Part shown: in pieces, positions 53,519 through 64,000 of the stretch | Layout: every line of letters starts with the position of its first letter | Position numbering within the stretch: the stretch's first letter is position 1 | Assembly (NCBI GenBank): GCA_008973525.1 | Contig: WACJ01000187.1 | Span: forward strand, 620,001-684,000 | Source of the DNA: Stenopsyche tienmushanensis | Lineage: Eukaryota; Arthropoda; Insecta; Trichoptera; Stenopsychidae | DNA length: 64,000 nt | Direction of reading: 5' to 3' | The notes under the pieces: generated by a model | Seen by the model: only the letters and a program-made list of their open reading frames with translations | The model's database searches: none | What the model was told of the DNA's origin: nothing | Program-made: the position numbers and the translations under genes

Positions 53519-53727
53519 TTTCGGCCGTTGAATTTAAGTTTATCAACCCTCCAGAAAGTAGGTACCCCGGTTCCGCGAAATGACCACGGCCGCATTTCAA
53601 TCCCCATTGTACTACATATTTCGAAAGCGGGGCTGAAGGCCCGCCACTATCTCTATGTCGCGATTGTTCTTATATTAATTTAGCAATACACACGCATACT
53701 TTTAAGGGACATTTCTACCTGGTTGGG
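53519..53727. repeat. GC-rich block in unit 3
   Basis: Third copy of the block. Here it is separated from gag ORF 3 by the hAT element and about 500 bp absent from units 1 and 2. A diverged fourth copy follows about 370 bp further on. Confidence 0.5.
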
Positions 53728-54603
53728 CCTAAAAGTGATCGCTTTTTTACTATTTTTGACCTACTCCCATACTCACTTTCACTAGATATGTTTTACTAAC
53801 TAAAGTGTTTACTGGTAAAATAAATGAGTTCAAAGTCACCAATCAAAAATAAATGCCAATTTCACGAGATTTGGCACGAAAGTGCCCCCCAGACGCTCCG
53901 GCGCTAGGCCCGTCAACCCTCCAGGATTCAGGTATCCCGGTTCCATGAATTGGCCGTGGCCGCATTCCAATATCTATTGTTTATAGATAAGATCGTTTCC
54001 AAATGTTTTCGGGTTGCGAAATACACTGCAGTTCGCCGCACACACGCAATGATTTTTTGCTATCATAAAAACACTTGGACTGGGAGAAGCTAACAAATCG
54101 GAAATCCACTGAAACCCCTTGAATTTACTACTATTTATTTAATTTAATTAATTTCATTTCATTTTCATTCACCAAGTGTCAGCCCTCCACGCAACAGCAT
54201 TGTAAACATCGGGTATGTATTTTTTTCTTAAGAGCGTACATGATACGGGTAAGCGCGCTTAGGCTAAATAACAGCGCGCGTATCATGTACGCGCGAGGAG
54301 GCAGGGGGGTTAACTATGCGATCTTTATAGAACATACAAATGTTTTTTAAAGTTTGACAAAATATAGCCGTGGAGGATGCTTCTTGAGACAGTTGCTTTC
54401 GTAATAGATCTTTTACTAGACAATCGTGTCAATCCATTCGTTCTGAGTTTCATACCTGTTCCAGCTTCTCTTCATCAGCAAACAACTTGGTGAATTTTAT
54501 TTATATCGACTTAAAATTTACTGAATGTATTCTTAAACATTGGCTCTTTCTGAATCACAAAAAAAACATTTTTTTGAACCAACAAGGTAAAAACGTCCCT
54601 TAA
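53702..54603. mobile_element. TTAA element with GGGACGTTT ends, unit 3
   Basis: Ends TTAAGGGACATTTCTACCT (53702) and the inverted AGGTAAAAACGTCCCTTAA (ending 54603) are terminal inverted repeats with TTAA borders. The 902-bp interior has no intact ORF. A divergent second copy of the GC-rich block at 53519 lies inside (about 53890-53990). Related copies are at 35016-35359 and 2640-3156. Confidence 0.72.
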
Positions 54604-56009
54604 AGAATTATTCGAGGCAAATTTAGCTCGAAGATCCGCTAAACAAATAAAAAAAATCCTCACCACTGTGTTTTCTGCCCATGCAACAGTACAAATTAAT
54701 TCTTCATGTTTTACAATTCACAAAATTAAATATATAATGAGGCTTGTATCTTACTGTGATCTATGAAAAATATTCTTCCATCAGAATGCTGACGTTCCTC
54801 CCAGCCTTCCGGAAGAGGACCTAATTCGTCTTCTGACGCAGCACTGATCGCAGAACTTCTTCTTGCTCCAGCGCCTCCGACTGATGTGACTCCTCGAGAT
54901 CCTGATTCGCTGCTGCTGACTCCACCTCCAGACGGCATTGGTGAAGCGCGCCCTTTTCAAATACATTTATCACCGACTCAAAATATGTCATCTTTAAATA
55001 ATCTGACATCATTTTCAATAATTTTACCTGTTCTCGGATCGACCCATGATGTAGTTCTCTCATTGTGATCAATGAAAAACATTCGTCCGTTAGGCGCTAA
55101 TTGTGCACTCCATCCGGTTGGTAAATCTAAAATTTAAATGGATAATTCTATAAATAAAAAAAGCAATATAATCAAAATTAGGGAATTATTAGAAACCTTC
55201 ATTTAGCTGATTATTGTTAGAAGATCCTCTGCTACTTGGACTTTCCTGCGGGGTGTCTGATTCACAAGTGGAATGGCTAGAATCAACATAGTCATCGTTC
55301 TGAAAAAAAAAGGATAATGATGTTTAACCATAGCATTTAGCGCTGTAAATTTGAGCTTTAATGTCAGAATTGATCATTTTTAGGAGTGATTATATCAAAA
55401 ATATTAAATTCAACAATTCCTCAATGTACAAAAATAATTAAATCAATACGACAACTATTCTGCCTTACTATCAGGTGGTGGATTTTCTGGGATTAAAAAA
55501 AATTGAATTCCTACGTCAACCGAGATCTCAGTCAGGTTTTTTGAATATACCTCAACGGAAAAAAATGCTGTATTTGAGATGCATTGAAAAATCTCTTCAA
55601 TATAAGTGAAATAAATATTTAAGATCAGCTATTTAACGTTTGTTGGCAAATGAGCTGAGCATGCGCTGACAATTAATATGAAAGATACTTGTATATAAAC
55701 AACAATAAATACTAAAGCTAATACTACAAAGAGATAATATAACCATCAGCTTAAAGATAAATTATATTTATAGAAAATATAACTCAGGATTTGAAATATG
55801 TATATAAAAGATATAGTAGTATATAGGCAGTACAGAAGAAGTCATGGGGGATATAAATATATTTTTATTATTAAAAAATAATTATTATATAAAAAACTCA
55901 CTGACGTCTTAAATATGTAATAGTAATTATAATTTCAATGTTATGCAGTTTATACCCGACGGGTATACGATCGCATAAAATACAGTAAAAACCTTCTTGG
56001 ATACAAGCC

Positions 56010-56112
56010 CAATAACTCACGAAAGTTTCATTGCAATCGGATGAACGGTATTGGAATGTATCTAGAACTTTCAAACTGCACGCTGACACACATTCATTTT
56101 TATATATAAGGT
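56010..56112 (+). repeat. Dispersed repeat family, diverged copy
   Basis: Carries GCAATCGGATGAACGGTATT and the ACATTCATTTTTATATATAAG tail core. It is the source of a spurious 104-codon minus-strand frame. Confidence 0.55.
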
Positions 56113-57710
56113 AACTTATAATATTAGATAAAAACATAAACAATATAATAAAAGTACAAAAAAGAGGACTGTTTTTTTCTAAAAAAAACGAAACATTGTG
56201 GTTACTGAACACAACTCCTAGAGTCTAACTGCCTAATAACAGGCCTACCTACAGGTATTTTTTGGAATGCAAACTCATTTTGTGCAATGTGCTTTTTGTT
56301 TCGTGTTGAAGAAATTAAAGGTATGAAATCACACAGCATTTTGTTTGGACGATAATTGTTTTGTGTTAAAATTTTTACGTGTCATATAATTTCCATTGTA
56401 TATTTCACCACCCACAGTTAGATTGAACCCATACTTTGAGAAACGAATAAGTAAAGCTTTAAGCTTAAAGTATTTGAATGTAAAATTTATGAATTTCTGA
56501 ACATATGAAAACTTACACGATTATTATTGTTGATTTAACAATGGACAATTTAATGGATTCGTATATCAAGGAATTGCTGAACATAATAGTTGATATTAAA
56601 AGATTTTTTTTTATATATTTACAAAAAAATTAAAATAAATTTAAAAAATACAAAAAAATAATTTAAAACTACAGAAAACTTGTAAGAAATAAATTCCCCA
56701 AAAAAAATGACAACACTCCCAAATTTCTATACATATAACAATGCAATAATTTATCAAGAAGTTAAATATTTTTAAACAAATTTTGATGGTTTCGTTTAAA
56801 TTTTTAATGCAATATTTTTAACAAACATTCAAATCTTTTAAATGGTTTAAGCACTTCCAATAAAGAGTTAAGAAAATGTCAATTTGCAATAATCCCAAGG
56901 GATATATTAACATATGTTGTGAAGCAAAACTTTCTTTATACTTCAATAGAAAACAGTATTTATTAACAAAATTAACACATCTTTTGCAGGGAATTTTTGA
57001 AGCTTCAAAACTCGATTACCTCAATGCATTGACCATAACGGAGGCCACCTTAATGATATAATTTTTAAAACATAATAAATAAAAAGTTTAAATGTTTCTC
57101 AAGAAGATGGAAAAAATAATTAAACTGATATCAACTATACTGTTGTGTTATTCATTTTTAAAATAAGGTATTTTCCCTGTGTATCCTGGACTATAGTCGG
57201 CAGGTATTGGACATTAGAAGACACATTTGATACATCTGGTACAACACAATCAGTTTAGGCTCAAACTACGACAAGTTCACAGCCATTAACATCAACAGAA
57301 GCAAATGAGAGATGAAGACTTTCACAAATATAAATGAGAAAAAAATGTAACACGGTAAAATATCCCACTCAAAAGTTATAGCACAGAAAAGATACAGCAA
57401 TGCTACAAGTGTAATCTTTGATTAAACTGGCCCCGTAAAAGATGTGTTAATAGTAATTATTAATCAAAATTTGTTACATTGTTTTTTATTACGGTAAGAC
57501 AATATAGCCCCATTGCTGAAAATGTTTTCGTCAGACATGGTGGCTTTTGGTTATTGTGTTTGGTAATATTTGACAACCATTTATTTTCCACCTTAAAAAA
57601 AACTTATTTCACCATTTTAGTAATTTATGAATAGAAAATGCAAATGTTTCTTTATAAAAAAAAGCAAATTTTCCCAAGCCAATTAATTCTATTTTAATCT
57701 TTTAAATGCC

Positions 57711-57771
57711 AACGACTCACCGGCGAGTCGCATTTGTACGCACTCATTACGCTCTGGCAGTTAAAAGGTTA
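57711..57771. repeat. Candidate TTAA element end with palindrome
   Basis: Contains CGACTCACCGGCGAGTCG (palindromic arms) and ends CTGGCAGTTAAAAGGTTAA, so the complement starts TTAACCTTTTAACTGCC, like some piggyBac-type ends. No partner end was found. Confidence 0.35.
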
Positions 57772-59086
57772 AAGAATAAAAGACAATGAGCATTTTTAAT
57801 CATAATTAAATAAGAAAATGCATGCTTATTAATAAATGTTATTGAAAAAAAAAAAGATTCTTAACAGTATAAAATAGAGAACATTAAAATATTCATTTAA
57901 AAAAATCATGAAATAAGTATTCATAAACAGGAATATATATTGTTGTAAACCGCGCCGTCCATAGGTAGACGCAATCACAAAATCCATCTGACCGTCGGTC
58001 CGAGTGGTCTACATTGCCACAAGACATTACATCAAAAAAAATCATACACATAAAAATAAAGACAAAAAAAAAAAAACAATGACATGGATATATAAAAATC
58101 AAAATAAAATAATCTAGAATAAAAATCGAGCCCAAAACTGAAAAATGTTCACTACATCAATTATAACAATAATGAAAGATGGAAATTAAATATGCAATGA
58201 TAATAGTGATTTAATTAAAAAATATGAGCAATTAATGTCTTCATACGTTACGAGTAAAAGTACTATTGCTAGCAAAGAAAATTATAACTAATTAACAATA
58301 TATCATTCATTCATTGGAGAAGTCACAAAGATTATTATTCATTTATAAATACTCTGAAATATATTTTAAATCCATGTAAATAAAACTTGAACTTTAAGAA
58401 AAGTCATCCAAACACAAACCATTTGTTGTAAGTAATAGATTTTTTAATAACTTTTTTTACAAAATCCATAAACACTCATTTTTTGAAAGAAAAATTACTT
58501 GTTCTACACTCTTCATTGTCATAATTTTATTAATGATTCATTAATTATTAAGTGCAATGAGATTTATCGATAAATTTTATTATATTGGCTATCAATCAAT
58601 CTAGAAAAAAATGCATATTATACATACAAAAAATTAAAATCATACTTCTACTTAATTAATATATATTCACAACGCATTCTTACTGACATCATTCAAATTG
58701 CATTGTTTAATTTTATTTTTTTCTACTTCTACTTAGCACCATTTATCACAAACTTGGACGATTCCCTAAAACAAATATGCCACTTCTTTCAGTATTTAGC
58801 TTCTTATAATTCAAATCTTGCATGCACAGAACAGCATTCGTATAATAATGTTATAATGCTAGAATGACTACGTTTAAAAAAAACATGCAACTCACCTTTG
58901 AATGCTTAAGTACTATTAATTGCAATATATTCGCGATTATGTAATCTTCCTGCCTATATTTATATTTTTATTATTAGCCCTTCTCACTCGTATTTTTTTT
59001 AATACATGACACTTAACACTCTTTAAATTATTTTACAGTAGCAAAATAATTTAAAATTGCGTTTATCAAAAGTTTCAATTTGAGTA

Positions 59087-59546
59087 TGAGGTCATCCAAA
59101 AAAATCAGAGATAAGGAGAGAACCAAGTTTTTCTGACACAATATTACCAAGGAGAGTTCAAAAATATCAGGAAATTCTTCACGAAGGGAGACCATCAGAA
59201 ATCACTGATGGTCTCCCACTCCTTGTCTCACCATGAGTATCAGTATGACCTCTCTGAAAAACCTAATCCACTTATAAACTTCCATGAGATTCCAATGGAT
59301 ATCTGTGGCGGTATTGTTTTTTAGAGTAAAAAAAAAAACAGATGACCATGCGGATTAAGCACAGACAGGAGTTGAATCTCTCCATCAGAAGAAGTTATTG
59401 TAACTGAACAAAATTGTCAACAAACATGCGGATTGAAACAAACTGACAATTAGAATCCCCCTATACGTCAGATGCGCCAACTTTGCAACAAAAAAATTCC
59501 CACAGCGTCAGAAGCCCTTGTAACTTTATTTTCTGGATGACCCTCA
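59087..59546. mobile_element. MITE with TGAGGGTCATCCA ends
   Basis: Left end TGAGGTCATCCA (59087) and right end TGGATGACCCTCA (to 59546) are inverted repeats apart from one missing G. The 460-bp interior is non-coding and carries a perfect 13-bp hairpin. Probably a Tc1/mariner-class non-autonomous element. Confidence 0.6.
59186..59217. repeat. Perfect 13-bp hairpin
   Basis: GGGAGACCATCAG, a six-base loop AAATCA, then CTGATGGTCTCCC. The stem is perfect. It lies off-centre inside the MITE at 59087-59546. Confidence 0.85.
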
Positions 59547-60797
59547 TGTATGAATTTCAAACACGTCATTTTAAAAACTCACTAAAAACATTACAGAAGA
59601 AGGTTTTTGGAGTTTATTGGAATTGGAGAAATCTCGTTCGGAAAATGATAAATAGATGATCTGTACTTCTATAGTAAAATAGTATCAATATTATATAATA
59701 ACACGAGTTTAAAAATTTGGCGACATAACATCGATATACAAGTGGAAAGGGTTAAATTAAAAACAAATAGAATAGAAATCAGAAAAAATGGATTATTAAT
59801 TGTCGAGTCTTAAAAATATACCAGAAGCAAACTTCTGACATTACAAACGATACAATAATTGTTGAATATACCAATCATAAGTTTGCATATATTACGATGA
59901 GCACGATCATAGTCTTGAATATTCAGTTTGTCAGTACTGCATACATATTGGACCTTGATTAATTTCTCGTTATTTTTCTACATATGCTGTAATAGTGGAT
60001 GTCTTTCCAATTAAAAAAAATTGACGACTTAATATCAATTTCAATGTTAATTCTAATCTTAACACTTTGAGACCCGCGCCTTTTGGTGTGAAAATGCAGT
60101 GGGGGCCGCTCGTTTTAGGCAAATTTCGCAAGAAATCAAGACCTTTATAATAATTTACATATCTTTTTAACCTATGACTATATTTACGTGAAATTTTCAG
60201 GTTATGTTCTACATAATCGAAGGTATAGACATGTGATCTTCATTTTACAACTTTCAACCAGTGGTTCTCAAACCAATGAAATACATTTTTTTTTTCTATA
60301 AATATTACTTGTTATTTATATTTCATTTAAAATTTGTTTACTACATGTTGATACATATAGTTATAAATCATAAAATATTAAATATACATATTATCCAAAG
60401 TTATTTTTTATCGAAAAGAGTTCAGTGAATGAAAAAAAAACATAGACCATTGACGTAACTTATTTTTCAAATTAAAAAAGTTACTGAAGAGACAAATACA
60501 AGAAATACCATTTCGGATGGTCGTAAGATTGGCGAATCATTATTTTCTAAAAATAATACAAACTATTAAAATTTTATATATCAACACCAAAAAATATATA
60601 AATTATTTCAACTCACCACATAATACGTAATTGTTTCACCTCGAGCTGTGTCACCGAAATTACGTGTCTCGTAACGTCTCACTATAATTATTTATTTCGA
60701 TTTTACATTTTGAAAGTTCAAAAATTCACTAAAATACTAAAAAACACTAAATCTTAGAAACACTGAAATACATTGTCAAAAATTCAATTAAAAATAA
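59547..60797. other. Region 3' of the piggyBac ORF
   Basis: No gene recognised. Includes the candidate piggyBac terminus at 60059. Confidence 0.45.
60059..60080. repeat. Candidate piggyBac terminal sequence (TTAA)
   Basis: TTAACACTTTGAGACCCGCG begins with the TTAA target and resembles piggyBac-type ends. It lies about 740 bp past the transposase stop. It shares TTAACACTTT with the MITEs at 29584 and 45547. The opposite end was not found, so this is tentative. Confidence 0.4.
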
Positions 60798-62507
60798 TTA
60801 TAAGGTTTTTGAAACGTGATATTTTGTAAAGCAGTCACCATAATGTAAAGGAACTTTGCAATGCTTGCACATGAATGTAGTTTCACTTCTAATTTTTTTC
60901 CCCACAAGACACACTTTGCACCTTCTTCTAACACGCTTACCGCTTGTTGATATTTTTACCAGCTGGTGTTGCGCCATATTGCCGGAAAGCCTCCCCGTGG
61001 AAGGAAATTGGGATCTGCTTGATGTTGATGGATTTCCAATATTTTGTTCACCCCCCATGATTGTCTCAGTGATCCATTCTGTGGCAACGATCTTCAAGAA
61101 ATCCCGGAACTTAGTTTTATTTTCAGGGTTAAGATTCTTAAACACTCTGAATGCATTAAATAAAGCACAGTTTATCAAATATAATACAGTTTTAGTCGTC
61201 CATTTTTTAGACTTTCTAAACAATGGATAATATGAAAGGTATTGATCCGCACGATCAACCCCTTTCATATATTTATTATATTCTACAATGCAGCTCGGTT
61301 TCGACTGAGGAAGTCCAGTTTTCTTGTCTATCCTGCCGCTATCAATGATATCTGCATTATCAATTGTTGATATCATTCTCACTTCTCTATTTTGCTTCAT
61401 TTTCCAAATTTGGCACAAGATTTCGCCCTTTCTTAAATATTTAGAATCAAATACGCTAAGCTTAATTTTTTTTAAAGCATCTGGCAATCCTCTATTGATT
61501 CTTAGTGTTCCACATATCCTCACTTTATTCGATAATAATTGACTGGCAATTTTTACACTATTGTAAAAATTGTCCATGAATAAGTGGTACCATTTGTTTA
61601 AATAGGTTTTCATTAAATTCATAATAGTATTTTCTAATGGTATGCCTGTTCCTGTATATAGTATAAAACTACAAATATAGCCAGTTACGGACTCACAGAC
61701 CATTCTTATGAGAATTCCGTATTTAGTAATTTTATTAGGCAAATACACCTTAAACCTCAATCTTCCTCGCCACGGAATCATCCCTTCATCGAGGGATAAT
61801 TTCTGTTGAGGCGTATATATTTCTTCAAATTTTTTTGAAAAATAATCCACTACACTTTGAATTTTAAATAAGCGTGGAGCATCTTCGGGCATTTTTGTAT
61901 TGTCTGCGAAATGAATAAATGTTAACAATTGGCGAAATCGATTTCTAGTCATTGTCTTCGAAAAAATGGGTGTTTCGATCACTGGATTGGTTGACCAAAA
62001 TTCACTTATTCGAGCTTTTTTTACAAGGCACATTAGAATAAGTAGTCCAAACCATTTTTTGAAATCGGACATTGTGGAATCAACCCATTGTTTGGTACGC
62101 TTTGCAATTTTGTAACGATGTTGGTTTTGTGCATAATATCGATTTGTTTCGATAGCTATTTGCTGAAAAAAGTCATCTCCGATGAATAAATTTGTTACTT
62201 CGGGTATACTTTTTATATTTTCGGGAAAAACTTTTACCCCCGGCACACTTTCAAGTGGTTCATTGCATCTAGGTAAATCAGTTTCCGACCAATCGGAATC
62301 AATATCTGGGTTCTGAGATTCATCTTCATCCGTATCACTTGCTTGTAAATTCATTGTTCGATTACGAGTTTGACGAATTGACGAGTTTTCACTATCACTA
62401 TCGTTATCCGACTCGTCGATATCACTATTGTCACACTCACTTGGAGGTTGAGATAAATTGTCCGCAAATCGTTCGTTTATAAATGTATCGTCATTATCAT
62501 CCTCCAT
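60798..62507 (-). CDS. piggyBac-like transposase (569 aa, intact)
   Basis: Complete DDE transposase of the piggyBac (DDE_Tnp_1_7) family. The start at 62507 (MEDDNDD) precedes an acidic Ser/Asp-rich N-terminus (to about 80). The core has the expected acidic residues in SLDEGMIPWRGR (Asp near 240), MDNFYNS (near 312) and KGVDRADQYLSYY (near 418). The C-terminus is a Cys/His cluster (CKVC, CKHC, then H and C), matching the zinc-binding tail that recognises the ends. Length is close to the 594 residues of classical piggyBac. A plausible terminus, TTAACACTTTGAGACC, lies downstream at 60059. I could not find its partner beyond 62507. It may be a mobile copy with one lost end or a retained transposase gene. 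Confidence 0.9.
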   Translation of the reverse strand: MEDDNDDTFINERFADNLSQPPSECDNSDIDESDNDSDSENSSIRQTRNRTMNLQASDTDEDESQNPDIDSDWSETDLPRCNEPLESVPGVKVFPENIKSIPEVTNLFIGDDFFQQIAIETNRYYAQNQHRYKIAKRTKQWVDSTMSDFKKWFGLLILMCLVKKARISEFWSTNPVIETPIFSKTMTRNRFRQLLTFIHFADNTKMPEDAPRLFKIQSVVDYFSKKFEEIYTPQQKLSLDEGMIPWRGRLRFKVYLPNKITKYGILIRMVCESVTGYICSFILYTGTGIPLENTIMNLMKTYLNKWYHLFMDNFYNSVKIASQLLSNKVRICGTLRINRGLPDALKKIKLSVFDSKYLRKGEILCQIWKMKQNREVRMISTIDNADIIDSGRIDKKTGLPQSKPSCIVEYNKYMKGVDRADQYLSYYPLFRKSKKWTTKTVLYLINCALFNAFRVFKNLNPENKTKFRDFLKIVATEWITETIMGGEQNIGNPSTSSRSQFPSTGRLSGNMAQHQLVKISTSGKRVRRRCKVCLVGKKIRSETTFMCKHCKVPLHYGDCFTKYHVSKTL

Positions 62508-64000
62508 TTTTGAAGGGTATTTAAAAAAATATAAAAAAATAAAGATCACAGTCAATCTAACCAAAGTCTATTTGCACAAGAACAAAACTCAAAACCGAAC
62601 CTTATTATATTTGACACGTAGCGTACGAAAGCTTACAGTAAACTGATTCTGAAAGGTCGACCTGTGTAATTTGTCTAATTAAAAAAAAAAGATGTATCGA
62701 TGTAAGACATTTTTATTGTACATGTCGTAAATCTAAAAGCTAGAAAATATAATAGCATAGAAAGCATTCATGGAGGAATCTTTTATTTCAGTTTACGTAA
62801 GTGTTTTTTTTATGAATAGAAATGTCTAATATTATGTTGCAAGTAGAAATAAATGGACGGAAAGTACATTTATTTTTTAAATAGACCAGAAAATACAAAA
62901 CATTAGAAATTTCCGTAAAAAGTTCAATATAAGGTTTTACAAGGCTTACAGAGTTTCATTGGGACATAATGGCATTTTTTCAATTATTCCTAGAATTTAT
63001 ATGTTATGCACACTGCCTCAAATTTTGTGAGTGCTTACTTTTTTATTTCTTTATTGCATTTGCTTTGTCTTCGATTCATTTGAGGAACTTTTGTTTTGAA
63101 ATCCTTGCTTTTAACTTTTTCTCAGTGACGCCGTCAATAATATGTGACATATAATGAAAATATACAAAAGCCTGGATATCTTCATGGAAGAGACCAGGAT
63201 TGTCCGTCGGGTTGTTGAGTCAGGTATAAAAAAAATATTGTATGCCATGCTGCATGTGTAAATTACAGACAAATTTAGCGTAACTCACCTGTACTTTATG
63301 TATATGAAATTGCCGAAGAATTAGTCTGAGGGTGATAATACTTCGCAATTCTATGGAAGGACCGCCACTGGATATATATATATCCTTTACTTCATGCTAA
63401 CAAAATTGTGTTTCCAAATGCATTTTATGACATGACCGTAATAAATCAATGTTGCTCATTGATGCGTAAAACATCTGATCTGTTAGTCGATCCCTTTTTC
63501 TGTTTTTTATCACCCCCTAGTCAGGGATGGTAAAGCCGAGAAGCCTACCTCTTATAAATTTATAAGTGCATTTTATTTATTTCCAGTAATATATTGCCGA
63601 AAATATAATTTTTTCACGTTACAAAATTTTCAATTGAATTTTGAGTCATTTGCTGGGAAAAGTTTGCCCTGTCCTGGATAATGGTCAAGGTTTTTATATT
63701 TCACAGGATTGAAGTGTGTGTATGTACTGGCCTTTGAGTACATTTTTTTTTTTTAATAAATACGAATAAAGAGCTAAAAATAGAAATAATGTTTTTCGAA
63801 CAATAAATAAATGCTAAATATATATTTCTAGCATCTATGTGCCTCTCATCAAAAAAAGACAACAAAATCGATTGAAATGTGATAAAAATTGTACCCTTTA
63901 TATCTGTAGAGACATCTGTCAACGAATCGTGAAATATTAGTGTCGGTAACATTTTTTTTTTATGATTTTATGTAGGCGCATGTTTTTACGCCAAATGGCG
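62508..64000. other. Region 5' of the piggyBac ORF
   Basis: No gene recognised. Searched by eye for an inverted TTAA terminus matching 60059 and found none. Frames at 62969-63154 and 63701-63952 are AT-rich chance ORFs. Confidence 0.45.

Larger units (their letters stand above)
55451..59086. other. Non-coding AT-rich DNA
   Basis: Contains the diverged repeat at 56010 and the candidate TTAA end at 57711. The frames at 55898-56212, 56876-57061 and 57893-58135 look like chance. No more Nedd4-like exons (C2 or first WW domains) were found upstream of 55299. Confidence 0.45.

Noticed and set aside
55898..56212. 104-codon minus-strand ORF
   Set aside because: Lies over a dispersed repeat and AT-rich DNA, with no protein motif.
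57893..58135. 80-codon hydrophobic minus-strand ORF
   Set aside because: Low-complexity T/A-rich translation without splice context or family match.

Overview
The window looks like AT-rich nuclear DNA from an arthropod, most probably an insect. Its genes have many introns with GT/AG borders, its proteins match insect families (NRF-6-like acyltransferases and a Nedd4-type HECT ligase closest to the fly form), and it is crowded with RTE, Jockey-like, mariner, hAT and piggyBac sequences. I saw no prokaryotic operon, CRISPR array, rRNA or tRNA.

Layout. 1-7000: non-coding DNA carrying a Tigger-like MITE, a Jockey-like LINE tail, half of a TTAA element, a young 5'-truncated RTE LINE with a 16-bp target-site duplication, and a DUF4817/DDE_3 transposase scrap. 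7013-23460: two tandem minus-strand genes of the nose-resistant-to-fluoxetine / acyltransferase-3 family. The downstream copy A (7013-13281) joins across 11 exons into an unbroken 666-residue protein. The upstream copy B (15838-23460) has the same 11-exon structure but carries three separate +1 insertions. 23461-29380: non-coding DNA with mariner and hAT remnants.

29388-55450: three tandem minus-strand copies of the 3' half of a Nedd4-like E3 ligase gene (last two WW domains plus HECT). Their damage is complementary. Copies 1 and 2 keep an open WW-HECT frame but have stop codons in the two exons upstream. Copy 3 has clean upstream exons but two +1 insertions in a HECT C-lobe exon. In all three copies the same intron holds a gag-like ORF in the same orientation, with CCHC zinc knuckles and a 21-bp repeat that differs in number (about 25, 9 and 5 units). 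No pol was found. This nested ligase/gag locus is the most unusual structure in the window.

55450-64000: mostly non-coding AT-rich DNA, one MITE with a perfect 13-bp hairpin, and an intact piggyBac transposase ORF (60798-62507).

The genes do not form a functional pathway. The common theme is local tandem duplication followed by uneven decay and transposon insertion. Several breaks are single-base insertions, so assembly error must be excluded before pseudogenes are called. All exon structures were worked out by eye from splice consensus, reading phase and comparison between paralogous copies.
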